Positions 1 through 6,878 of a DNA stretch of 7,261 bases are shown in pieces (position 1 is the first letter of the stretch; every line of letters starts with the position of its first letter). The translations under genes and the position numbers were made by a program. The notes under the pieces were generated by a model. The model did not search any database. It was given only the letters and a program-made list of their open reading frames with translations, and was not told the origin of the DNA. The DNA lies in assembly GCA_013911345.1 (NCBI GenBank), contig JACETJ010000064.1, positions 1-7,261 on the forward strand, given 5' to 3'. Source of the stretch: Congregibacter sp. (lineage in GTDB: Bacteria > Pseudomonadota > Gammaproteobacteria > Pseudomonadales > Halieaceae).

Positions 1-1517
1 AGCAGCTCATTGCTCGCGAGGTGCTTCCCCACTACGCAAACACCCACTCCGAGGCTTCCCATACCGGTCGGCGCACGGGGCAATTCCGCGAATGGGCGCG
101 ACAGTCCATAAAAGATGTGATCAATGCAGGCGAAGAAGACGCGCTCATTTTCTGTGGTCATGGAGCCACAGGGGCGGTCAACACTCTGGTGCACTTGCTC
201 GATTTAAATGCCGTATCGCAAGCCGACGCGTCAGACCCAGTTGAAGACATCAGGCCTCTGGTAATAATTGGTCCTTACGAGCACCACTCCAATGAGCTGC
301 CGTGGCGCGAAGCTAAGGCAGACGTGATCAGAATACCGCTGGATGAAGATGGCAATGTCGACCAGCCAACTTTGATCCGAATACTCAAAGAAAATCATCA
401 CCGGCCCTCCATTGTCGGCAGCTTCTCTGCTGCATCGAATGTCACGGGCATCAAGGCAGATGTGCCGGGCATTACTCAAATACTCAAACACCACGGCGCC
501 CTTGCGGTTTGGGACTACGCGGCGGGCGCGCCCTACCTTCCCATCGACATGAACCGGCAGGACGCTGCAATCGACGCGGTCTTCTTCTCTCCCCATAAGT
601 TTATCGGCGGCCCGGGCAGCAGCGGGGTCTTGGCCGTCAAGCGATCTGTCATCCGCAGCACAGCTCCCGGACAGGTGGGTGGCGGCACCGTGCGTTATGT
701 CACCCCTGACTGGCACGACTGGCATCCCGACCCTGAACATCGGGAAGAGGGCGGCACTCCCGGGATCATTGAATCTATCCGTGGCGCGATGGCGGTCAGC
801 ATTCCCGGCAAATTGGGGTACCAGCGTCTGGCAGTAATCGAACGGAAACATGTGCTGGCCGCTCGGGAAGTCTTGCTGAGCACACCCGGACTGGAGCTAC
901 TGGGATCACCGAGTAGCGACCGCCTCCCGATTTTTTCTGTGCGCTTTCGCTCAGCAGAGGGCGAATTGCATTACGGCTTCGTAGTCCGACTGCTGAATGA
1001 TCTTTTTGGCATTCAGGCACGAGGAGGTTGCTCCTGCGCAGGACCCTACGGTCATAGTCTGCTGCAACTCACGCCCGAATACTCAGCGTCACTGGCTGAC
1101 GCCGTAGGCTACGGCTTTGGCTGTCTGAGACCGGGCTGGGTTCGATTCAACCTGCATTGGCTATGCGCTGAAAAGGAGGTGGACTTCATCCTTTCCGCCG
1201 TCAAAATGGTCGCAGAGTGGGGCAAGCTTTTGCTGCCTTCATACACTCTCGATACCGCATCGGGACTCTGGGAGCACCGAGACAGCCCCGCTGCGACACC
1301 CGTCTCTTTGGACCCCTTTGCCCCTTGCGCCGAGACTGTCACACCGCAGCACGATGCTTTCGCTGCGACAGAACTGCTACACGAAGCTGAACGAACATTG
1401 CGCGCGGGGGCACCGAATAGGCATCGCGCGTGCGCGATCGAAGCGCATCAAAAAGCTCCATGGCCCGACAAAATGGAATCGCTTTGCTGGTTTTTGAGGG
1501 CGCACGAGGGTCCGTAA
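1..1517 (+). CDS. Class V aminotransferase-fold PLP enzyme, cysteine desulfurase-like (5' truncated)
   Basis: The reading frame is open to the left edge, with whole codons from base 3 (Q-L-I-A-R-E before the GTG at 21). The GTG is therefore probably internal, and the N-terminus, usually containing the YLDYAA-type start of this fold, lies outside the window. Numbering from that GTG, the family landmarks are the phosphate-binding loop GHGATGAV (46-53), the EHHSN segment with the His that stacks on PLP in SufS (H88/H89), the cofactor Asp in WDYAAGAP (D165), the Schiff-base Lys in SPHKFIGGPGSSG (K193), and an active-site loop RGGCSCAGPYGH (334-345). C339 aligns with the catalytic Cys of SufS. The fold seems to end near residue 400 and about 90 further residues follow. 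Cysteine desulfurases, isopenicillin N epimerases and related lyases share this fold, so the substrate cannot be told from the sequence. No Fe-S assembly (suf/isc) genes are nearby, which argues against a housekeeping SufS. It is followed on the same strand, after 133 bp, by the TPR-oxygenase gene. Confidence 0.88.
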   Translation, partial: QLIAREVLPHYANTHSEASHTGRRTGQFREWARQSIKDVINAGEEDALIFCGHGATGAVNTLVHLLDLNAVSQADASDPVEDIRPLVIIGPYEHHSNELPWREAKADVIRIPLDEDGNVDQPTLIRILKENHHRPSIVGSFSAASNVTGIKADVPGITQILKHHGALAVWDYAAGAPYLPIDMNRQDAAIDAVFFSPHKFIGGPGSSGVLAVKRSVIRSTAPGQVGGGTVRYVTPDWHDWHPDPEHREEGGTPGIIESIRGAMAVSIPGKLGYQRLAVIERKHVLAAREVLLSTPGLELLGSPSSDRLPIFSVRFRSAEGELHYGFVVRLLNDLFGIQARGGCSCAGPYGHSLLQLTPEYSASLADAVGYGFGCLRPGWVRFNLHWLCAEKEVDFILSAVKMVAEWGKLLLPSYTLDTASGLWEHRDSPAATPVSLDPFAPCAETVTPQHDAFAATELLHEAERTLRAGAPNRHRACAIEAHQKAPWPDKMESLCWFLRAHEGP

Positions 1518-1617
1518 ACGGACCGCGGGGGCTGCAGACCGAAAACCCGGTTGCCGGGTTATCACTGCGCAGCATTTCACGCGCATTCAGTGGGACATCA
1601 CTGACATCCTCTGTCAG
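1511..1617 (+). other. Intergenic spacer with two small hairpins
   Basis: This spacer between the two + strand genes holds two perfect inverted repeats. AACCCGG at 1544-1550 pairs with CCGGGTT at 1554-1560 over a three-base TTG loop. CTGACA at 1601-1606 pairs with TGTCAG at 1612-1617 over a five-base loop. A shorter repeat, TCCGT/ACGGA, overlaps the stop codon at 1511-1522. None is followed by a T run, so a strong intrinsic terminator is not supported. The GC-rich first hairpin could act as a weak terminator or as a 3' end stabiliser. Whether the downstream gene has its own promoter here is open: CTGACA resembles a -35 box but no good -10 lies at the right distance. Confidence 0.4.
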
Positions 1618-1650
1618 ACTGCGTAAGCACCTAGCCAACCACGCTAAAAT

Positions 1651-3444
1651 ATGCAGCCAGATTCCGAAAAGGCGCTGAGTGCGCTTAAGAGCGGTGACTT
1701 AGCGACAGCCTGCGCATTGTTTGACCAGACGATCGAGGCAGAAACCGACACACGCTGTTTGTTGCAAGCCGCGCTCTGTTATCGATCTGCCAATCGACTC
1801 AATGACGCCCTATCGGTATTAAAAAAACTGGATGACATGGGCCAGACCAACCCCCCGGCGCTGCTACTGCGTGCAGAGATATTTTGTGCCGTTGATCGGC
1901 ACCATCAGGCACTACCGCTTTACCGCAAGCTCTCCGAGATCAACGATAAGAGAATGACCTACTCGGTCGCGCTCGGGTTTTTTCAGTGCGGCGCCGTCGA
2001 ATCAGCCGCTCGCCTGGCCGCCAGCATTGCCGAAGATAGCGACCACAAGCTCGCGTCTCAGGCGCGACTGTTGCAAGGTCGATGCATGGCCGCTCTGGAG
2101 CAGTATGAAGAGGCAGAGGGTCTTTTTGTCTCTGTAGACTCACCGCCTAATTTGAAAACCGCCGCGCAATATCGCAAGGCTCGGCTCGATCTGCACCGCG
2201 GACACTTCTCGTCAGCGGAGCAATCGGTTCGGGACCTACTGAAACTAGATGAACCACCGCGGGGTGTAACCGAGGTGCTGCTGCAGACACTTATTCATAG
2301 CGGCCAACTGGAAAACGCGCGTGCACTGGCCCGGGATATCAGTAACACGTCGGTGGATATTGCTTGCCTGCGCCACGCAACTGACCTGCTGACAGAGATG
2401 GGCGACACAGACCCATTACAACCTTTACAGCGCTGCTGGGAGAGATCGCCGTCGCCATCCCTATTTCGCGAGTTAGTGACTCGGCATCTGGCACTGGATC
2501 AGGCAGCCGAAGCGCAGCAGCTGATCGATCACTATGCTCAGACTTTTGGACGGGACAATCACTGGCAGTGGGGTCATGCCAAACAGCTGTTTCAGACCGG
2601 TGACTTTGCCGCATTGTTAGAAGAGAAGAACACGCAGCAAAGCGACCTGCTAGAGATCTACTGCGAGGCCTGCTTCGCACAGGGTCGTTACACCGAAGCG
2701 CTGCAAGCTGCCCAGCAACTGTGCCAGGCATCTCCAGCAGACCAGTACTTTGTTGCCCTGCTGGTCACTGCGCTGCGCTGCCTGGATGACGCTCGGTATC
2801 GTGTTTTGATCGACCCCGATCGCCTGGTGGAATCGATCTCACTGTCGAGTCACCACGACTCGGCGCTGACAGATCTCGCTTTTTGGCCGGCCGTGGCGGA
2901 TGCGCTCGCCGCACATCATGCTATGCAGCTGGCCCCTCTCCTGCAGTCAGTTGAGGACGGCGTGCAAACTCCTGGAAACCTGCTCACTCAGTCCCAGCAA
3001 CCCGCACTCAGCACCCTCAAATCGATGGTCGAGAGGACGGCGGGGACATTTTTCAGTAGCGATCGGCTAATGGAGCTGCCCGATGCACACCCATTAGTGA
3101 TGTCACGCCCCTCGCATCCCAGAATGCACGCAAGCTGGGCCATCAGGGGGCAAAGCGGCACCTTCCATCGGTCACATGTTCACTCGAAAGGCTGGTACAG
3201 CGGCACCTGCTACGTCGAGGTCCCGGCAAGCATCAACCGCGACAGTGAAGCCGGCCACCTTGTGTTGGGCGAGCCTCCCTTTGCTACCAAGGATCACTTG
3301 GACCCTATCGCAACGATTCAACCAGAGCAGGGTAAGCTAGTGCTGTTCCCCAGTTATGTCTGGCACAGCACCAGACCCTATTCTGGAGAGGGTTGGCGCC
3401 AAGTTATCGCTTTTGACTTCGGGAAAGAAAATCGGTTTGTGTGA
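1651..3444 (+). CDS. TPR-like repeat protein with C-terminal putative 2OG-Fe(II) oxygenase domain
   Basis: This 597-residue protein has no signal peptide and is probably cytoplasmic. Residues about 4-360 are helical repeats of TPR character (for example 33-63, 68-100, 136-165, 171-200 and 333-360, with the usual A/G/Y spacing, as in EACFAQGRYTEAL). The section 377-465 has features I associate with bacterial TPR-oxygenase fusions: a DARYRVLIDPDRLV segment and a P-L-L-Q-S-V-x-x-G-V-Q-T-x-G-N-L signature. Residues about 493-590 resemble the 2OG-FeII_Oxy_5 type double-stranded beta-helix: SHVHSKGWYSGTCYVEVP (508-525), then FPSYVWHSTRP (566-576), then WRQVIAFDF (582-590). Probable iron ligands are H509 and/or H511 with distal H572, and R583 is the likely 2-oxoglutarate-binding Arg. 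The expected role is hydroxylation of a protein or small molecule held by the repeats; the substrate is unknown. The ATG at 1651 has no clear Shine-Dalgarno, and the exact start is less certain than the frame. It may share a transcript with the PLP enzyme upstream. Confidence 0.87.
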   Translation: MQPDSEKALSALKSGDLATACALFDQTIEAETDTRCLLQAALCYRSANRLNDALSVLKKLDDMGQTNPPALLLRAEIFCAVDRHHQALPLYRKLSEINDKRMTYSVALGFFQCGAVESAARLAASIAEDSDHKLASQARLLQGRCMAALEQYEEAEGLFVSVDSPPNLKTAAQYRKARLDLHRGHFSSAEQSVRDLLKLDEPPRGVTEVLLQTLIHSGQLENARALARDISNTSVDIACLRHATDLLTEMGDTDPLQPLQRCWERSPSPSLFRELVTRHLALDQAAEAQQLIDHYAQTFGRDNHWQWGHAKQLFQTGDFAALLEEKNTQQSDLLEIYCEACFAQGRYTEALQAAQQLCQASPADQYFVALLVTALRCLDDARYRVLIDPDRLVESISLSSHHDSALTDLAFWPAVADALAAHHAMQLAPLLQSVEDGVQTPGNLLTQSQQPALSTLKSMVERTAGTFFSSDRLMELPDAHPLVMSRPSHPRMHASWAIRGQSGTFHRSHVHSKGWYSGTCYVEVPASINRDSEAGHLVLGEPPFATKDHLDPIATIQPEQGKLVLFPSYVWHSTRPYSGEGWRQVIAFDFGKENRFV

Positions 3445-3483
3445 TGCGCGGCGCGAGCACAGCTCTCTGTAGCTGACCACGGC

Positions 3484-5865
3484 TCATCTAATTTCGTTTA
3501 TTTGCAAATTCTGGCTACCCGTTTTCCACTTGAGTGTGATGTCGTAGGGCTGCTCCTCGATCAGGGCGTCGAGAATGGTGATCTCATTGCCTTGCAGCAG
3601 ACAGCTGCCTCCCTGATCCAACTGCACAGTGTCCGGATCGGGGATCCAGTCCTTATGAAATTTGACCGTCTCAAATACCGATGTAGCTGTCGTCGAATTG
3701 CCCGAATTATCGTAAGCAATCGCCTCGATGGTATTCATGCCTTCGTCGAAAAGGTTATAACTCCACGCCAATGAGTAACCTGAGAAATTGGCGCCCTCTA
3801 TGCCTGAATAGTCCGGACTGGCCGCCACGTCATCGCGGGATCCACCATATGGCGCGTCAAACTTGTACTCTCCGTTCATCCAAATCTCGACCCGGTCAAT
3901 CCCCTCGGAAGCCACAGCAAAGCCTCGCAGATTGCCGACTCCGGACAACACATCACCGTTAGCGGGTTCCTCCAAACGCACTTCCAGAAAAGGGTCCGAG
4001 GTGGGGGGTGCTGACAACACGAATTCTGGCTCGATGCGACAATCTGTGGCGATACTGTCCACTTGAAAAACCGTGCCCTGAAGTTCGCCACCACAGGAGC
4101 TATCAACACGGGTGAGGGTGTAATCCTGATCAGGAACAAAGGTCAGTGCCAGCGGCTCACCCTCTTTGACCAGACGAGTGGTATGGCCTTCAACCGCACC
4201 GCCGTCGGAAGAGGTGGTGTATACGCGGGCATAAGCACCCTCATAGCTGTCATCCCACATCAGATGAAGCGACTCAAGCAATTTATCTGTGGTCGGGTCA
4301 TAAAAGGTAAACCAGGACTCAACGTACTCCGTGCCAAACGCGCTCTCCTCGTCCAGCGCCTTGCACTCAGTTGGCAAGTAATACCCGGGCTCCAGAGAGA
4401 TTTCGCCGGCCTCAAAAGCTGAGTCCAGCCTTTCACCGGAAGCAGTCAGCACCGAGAAGCCGCGAATATCAATCGTGTGGGGCGATTGGTTGCTGATCGC
4501 TGGGCCCTTTCTAAAGCCCTCGGTATCGTCTTCGCGGTCGCAGGGTTCGTCAATCATGCGGAAATCAGCGATTAACTCGGGTGCCAAGATTTCGCTCTCA
4601 TAGCCCGCCAACATGAACCGCGTTTGTCTGAACCCTCGAGCGTTGTCCGCCGACTCCGGATCACCCTCAGGTAGCCCGCAACGCAGATTTTGACAAGTGA
4701 TCTCGGGGTTTGAAAAAACCCTTTTCTCCGGTTCGTCTCCGTAGCTCATGATCGTGTGGAAACCGCGGCCGTAGTGACCAAAGCTGTAAGGGTAAGCTTG
4801 CACCTCTTCCTCTTCTGCGAGGCGCCGCTCGTGAGAAGAACCCAGCAAGTGACCGAGCTCGTGAGCCGTCGTGGTGTCGGTGCAAAAAGTGCCGCCCATT
4901 GCTTTGTCTGCCGGCAGCCACTGCACGACGGTTACAAAGGCATCTCGATAGGCACGTCCGTCTTGAACTCCCACCGGAGCAATACCGCAAGCGTCGTCAT
5001 CAGCGGGTATGTTTTCCCTCAAAGCGACTACCAAGTCGGCTCCGCTGAGGGCTCGATCCGCATCCATATCAGAGAAGGGCCCTTCGCGTTCAAACATCTG
5101 ATCCAGCACCTCCTCTTGGAGGAGAGTTGGGTCAATATCCAGTGGTTTTTGATCAACGATATTGAACTCTATCGCTATCTCACTATCGGCCATCGCTATA
5201 TTGGCGACCTCGATCACGTTTTCCGCCGTGTCCTCGGGATACTCCATGCCCGCCTCGTGGTAGAACAGGATGTCCAGTGTCGCCTTACCGGATTGAAACT
5301 GGGGGTAGTGGATTGTTTCCTCAGACAGATTCTTTAAGACAGCGCGCTTTCTGGTATCGATGCCAACTTCAAAGTCAGCAGAGCGCTGCGCCTTGTCAAA
5401 TTGCCTCGGGCGCCGCCCGCCATGGTCCACCGGTCGCGCAAGGTAAGGATTGGCACGGTACCAGACAAGCTGGTCACTCTCTTGCACGACCCTGTAGGTA
5501 TTCACGCCATCGTGAACGGAGCCCTGTAAGTGCCCATCGGGCGATACCACCATGACCAGCCGCGCTCCGGTTGCCGCCAGACCGCGAATAACTTGGCTAC
5601 CATGACCCGACTTTCTTGCCGCCTGAATCTTGAACTCATAACCGTCCCCGTATTCAGAACTCAATCGGAGAAGGTCACCGATTCGAGGTTTCATTTGTCT
5701 ATTGGATGTGACGGTTATGGGAAGCTGGTCTGCTTGTGTCAACTCCAGAGTCAGCCTGTCACCCGCCGCCAGAGCAGCGAAACTCATTACACACCAGATC
5801 AGCAGCGCAGTAGCAATCTTTGCTGGACATAGCCGATATAAAGAATTGAGCGGGACGAGGTCCAT
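3484..5865 (-). CDS. Secreted reprolysin-like zinc metalloprotease with C-terminal Ig-like domain
   Basis: This 793-residue precursor has a Sec signal peptide: basic K16, a hydrophobic stretch at 17-33, and a likely cut after A33 (ALA|AGD). Residues about 35-180 look like a propeptide with no clear motif. The catalytic domain, about 194-424, resembles bacterial M12-type (reprolysin/metzincin) peptidases: strand ATLDILFYHEAG, ANIAMADSEIAIEFNIV (221-237), ADLVVALREN with CGIAPVG (293-299), the zinc site HELGHLLGSSH with H335, H339, H345 and general base E336, and a Met-turn IMSYGD (M373). About 430-550 is a beta-rich region of unclear family. About 566-617 resembles a bacterial repeat (LTFVPDQDYTLTRVDSSCGG, then C609 in TDCRIEPEF). 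About 626-735 is an Ig-like domain (EEPANGDVLSGVGNLRGF, DRVEIWMNG, APYGGSRDDVAA). It probably degrades extracellular protein or modifies surface proteins. No sorting signal or LPXTG is seen. The ATG at 5865 lacks a strong Shine-Dalgarno but is the only start that preserves the signal peptide. It is transcribed divergently from the 5939 gene. Confidence 0.92.
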   Translation of the reverse strand: MDLVPLNSLYRLCPAKIATALLIWCVMSFAALAAGDRLTLELTQADQLPITVTSNRQMKPRIGDLLRLSSEYGDGYEFKIQAARKSGHGSQVIRGLAATGARLVMVVSPDGHLQGSVHDGVNTYRVVQESDQLVWYRANPYLARPVDHGGRRPRQFDKAQRSADFEVGIDTRKRAVLKNLSEETIHYPQFQSGKATLDILFYHEAGMEYPEDTAENVIEVANIAMADSEIAIEFNIVDQKPLDIDPTLLQEEVLDQMFEREGPFSDMDADRALSGADLVVALRENIPADDDACGIAPVGVQDGRAYRDAFVTVVQWLPADKAMGGTFCTDTTTAHELGHLLGSSHERRLAEEEEVQAYPYSFGHYGRGFHTIMSYGDEPEKRVFSNPEITCQNLRCGLPEGDPESADNARGFRQTRFMLAGYESEILAPELIADFRMIDEPCDREDDTEGFRKGPAISNQSPHTIDIRGFSVLTASGERLDSAFEAGEISLEPGYYLPTECKALDEESAFGTEYVESWFTFYDPTTDKLLESLHLMWDDSYEGAYARVYTTSSDGGAVEGHTTRLVKEGEPLALTFVPDQDYTLTRVDSSCGGELQGTVFQVDSIATDCRIEPEFVLSAPPTSDPFLEVRLEEPANGDVLSGVGNLRGFAVASEGIDRVEIWMNGEYKFDAPYGGSRDDVAASPDYSGIEGANFSGYSLAWSYNLFDEGMNTIEAIAYDNSGNSTTATSVFETVKFHKDWIPDPDTVQLDQGGSCLLQGNEITILDALIEEQPYDITLKWKTGSQNLQINEIR

Positions 5866-5876
5866 TTTCAGCGTCT

Positions 5877-5907
5877 CTGACCTACTTGGGATTAAAAAGG
5901 GTATAAC
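5877..5907 (+). promoter_or_regulatory. Possible promoter in the divergent spacer
   Basis: TATAAC at 5902-5907 matches the sigma-70 -10 box in five of six positions and would place a transcript start roughly 25 bases before the GTG at 5939. The only -35 candidate is CTGACC at 5877-5882 (four of six), at a long 19-base spacing, so the call is weak. The 73 bp spacer must also drive the metalloprotease gene leftwards; a TTTAAT on the - strand is a poor -10 candidate with no matching -35. Confidence 0.3.
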
Positions 5908-5926
5908 ATTTGCCCATCACTCGTTG

Positions 5927-5932
5927 AAGGGA
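5927..5932 (+). promoter_or_regulatory. Ribosome binding site that fixes the GTG start at 5939
   Basis: AAGGGA lies six bases before the GTG at 5939. This is the best Shine-Dalgarno and start pair in the frame, and it puts the start just before the conserved-looking FYAIYDADG segment. Longer versions of the frame, starting near 5702, would run antisense through the signal peptide region of the metalloprotease and are unlikely. Confidence 0.6.
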
Positions 5933-5938
5933 ATCATA

Positions 5939-6349
5939 GTGATACCTGAACCCACTTTTTATGCCATATACGACGCCGATGGCTCCGTCTTAGGCGAGCT
6001 CCAATATCTGAGAGACAAGTGTCTTGGCAGAGCAGATTGCGCGCTCTGCGATCTCTCTCATGGTTGGAATCCCATGGGCCGATCAGCCTGGCGCCAGCGC
6101 AAAGGAATCACCGACTCTATCAATTGGGTCCACCGGGACGAGCTGCCACAACATATCGCCACTTACGTGACTGGTCACTTGCCCTGTGTGGTAATGGCAA
6201 GCGGTGACACCATCGAGATAGTGGTCAACCGATCAGCGCTAAAGGGGTGCGAAGGGGACTTCAGCGTGTTTGAGCACTTGTTAGAGCAAACAGTGCGGAT
6301 GCTCCAAACTCAAACATCATCCGCCAGTGGCGATGGGCCGCGCACCTAA
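5939..6349 (+). CDS. Conserved hypothetical protein with a CxxCxxxH motif
   Basis: A protein of 136 residues from the GTG start, with no signal peptide or membrane segment, so probably cytoplasmic. It begins with a strand-like FYAIYDADGSVLGELQY (7-23), followed by a cysteine motif CALCDLSH (C34, C37, H41) and a Trp-rich stretch (W43, W51, W63). It then has VHRDELPQHI (64-73), LPCVVMASGD (81-90) and a C-terminal helix FEHLLEQTVRML (111-122). I associate the FYAIYDADG...CALCD..HG layout with uncharacterised bacterial proteins of about this length but know no assigned function. C34, C37 and H41 could bind a metal or form a redox pair; additional Cys are at 28, 83 and 104. It is not a haem c site, which needs CxxCH. 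Transcribed away from the protease and towards the AhpD-like gene. Confidence 0.8.
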   Translation: MIPEPTFYAIYDADGSVLGELQYLRDKCLGRADCALCDLSHGWNPMGRSAWRQRKGITDSINWVHRDELPQHIATYVTGHLPCVVMASGDTIEIVVNRSALKGCEGDFSVFEHLLEQTVRMLQTQTSSASGDGPRT

Positions 6350-6362
6350 CTCTGCAAACTCA

Positions 6363-6392
6363 TGGCCTCTCTGCAGTTGACGAGAGAGGCCA
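6363..6392. terminator. Hairpin between convergent genes, possible bidirectional terminator
   Basis: TGGCCTCTCT at 6363-6372 pairs perfectly with AGAGAGGCCA at 6383-6392 over a 10-base loop. It sits within the 54 bp gap between two converging stop codons (6349 and 6404), the usual place for a shared terminator. No T run follows in either direction, so termination by this hairpin alone is not certain. Confidence 0.6.
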
Positions 6393-6403
6393 CGCTCTCA
6401 CCC

Positions 6404-6799
6404 TCACTCAAACATCTGCATGAATGTCTCCATGTCGTACTGACTGCCGTAAAGCATGGAGCTGTTCAGGGCGACATCTGCCGCAATCGCCACTGCGGTT
6501 TTGATCTCTTCTTCCGTGGCGCCAGCTGCTCTAGCAAACGCTGTGTGGGCAGGGATGCAGTACACACACTTCATCGCCACGGAGGCTGATATGGCTGCTA
6601 GCTGCGCGTGCTTGAGTGGAATGGCTCCATTGAAGACGTTTTTTTCCACCGCGGCGTAGTAAGCCTCGGCAGCAGCCTGCTGTGACTCAGGGTGCAGCAA
6701 AATAAAAGGGTTCGCGGTTTTGACATCACGCATCGCTTCCTCTTCGGCAAATGCCGATGCGCCTATTAACAACAGACATAGCACCATCAAAAATCTCAT
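6404..6799 (-). CDS. Exported carboxymuconolactone decarboxylase family (AhpD-like) protein
   Basis: This 131-residue protein starts with a short Sec signal peptide (residues 1-18, likely cut AFA|EEE), so the mature protein is probably periplasmic. The body is a single all-helical CMD/AhpD domain: LKHAQLAAISASVAMKCVYCIPAHTAFARAAGAT contains the family core (62-95), with redox Cys C78 and C81 and His H85 of CxxCxxxH, followed by ATEEEIKTAVAIAADVALNSS. In AhpD the cysteines cycle as a disulfide in peroxide reduction and a Glu 12 residues before the first Cys assists; here that position is Q66. CxxC-type members are usually thiol oxidoreductases rather than true decarboxylases; the partner and substrate are unknown. 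AAGGAG seven bases before the ATG supports the start. It lies downstream of a truncated gene on the same strand, separated by a large hairpin. Confidence 0.88.
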   Translation of the reverse strand: MRFLMVLCLLLIGASAFAEEEAMRDVKTANPFILLHPESQQAAAEAYYAAVEKNVFNGAIPLKHAQLAAISASVAMKCVYCIPAHTAFARAAGATEEEIKTAVAIAADVALNSSMLYGSQYDMETFMQMFE

Positions 6800-6806
6800 T
6801 GGATAG

Positions 6807-6812
6807 CTCCTT
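6807..6812 (-). promoter_or_regulatory. Shine-Dalgarno of the AhpD-like gene
   Basis: On the - strand this reads AAGGAG, seven bases before the ATG at 6799. It is the strongest ribosome binding site in the window and fixes the start that includes the signal peptide. Confidence 0.8.
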
Positions 6813-6830
6813 CTGACTAAAACTGTGAAT

Positions 6831-6866
6831 GATCACGCCCCCAAAAAGAAAAAAGGGGGCGTGATC
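6831..6866 (-). terminator. Perfect 12 bp hairpin with T-rich loop, possible terminator or attenuator
   Basis: GATCACGCCCCC (6831-6842) pairs without mismatch with GGGGGCGTGATC (6855-6866) over a 12-base loop, which is T-rich when read on the - strand. It lies 12 bases after the stop codon of the upstream gene and about 30 bases before the ATG of the AhpD-like gene. This is where a terminator for the upstream gene would be expected, but no T run follows the stem on the - strand. It may instead reduce read-through or protect the 3' end of the upstream message. An overlapping inverted repeat, TGATCT-G-AGATCA at 6862-6874, shares the TGATC end of the stem, so the two pairings exclude each other. 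Confidence 0.6.
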
Positions 6867-6878
6867 TGAGATCAGGTC

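Noticed and set aside
231..851. 206-codon open frame on the - strand inside the PLP enzyme gene
   Set aside because: The opposite frame carries a clear set of enzyme motifs; this one shows no domain or motif and is a GC-driven shadow.
1645..1650. TAAAAT as a -10 box for the TPR-oxygenase gene
   Set aside because: It directly touches the ATG at 1651, so transcription would start inside the gene, and no -35 box sits at a suitable distance.
1430..1678. 82-codon + strand frame spanning the end of the PLP enzyme gene and the spacer
   Set aside because: It overlaps both flanking genes in another frame, has no good ribosome site and a composition unlike a real protein.
3445..3483. Terminator between the convergent oxygenase and protease genes
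   Set aside because: Only a five-base stem (CAGCT/AGCTG at about 3460-3475) with no T run is present, too weak to call.
4756..5337. 193-codon + strand open frame opposite the protease catalytic domain
   Set aside because: It is antisense to the conserved zinc-site region and has no recognisable features.
5702..5938. N-terminal extension of the CxxCxxxH gene from an upstream ATG
   Set aside because: It runs antisense through the metalloprotease signal peptide region and the encoded residues look like random shadow translation. The GTG at 5939 has a good ribosome site.
6056..6082. CxxC motif of the small protein as a haem c attachment site
   Set aside because: Haem c needs CxxCH; here the His is four residues after the second Cys and there is no signal peptide for export.
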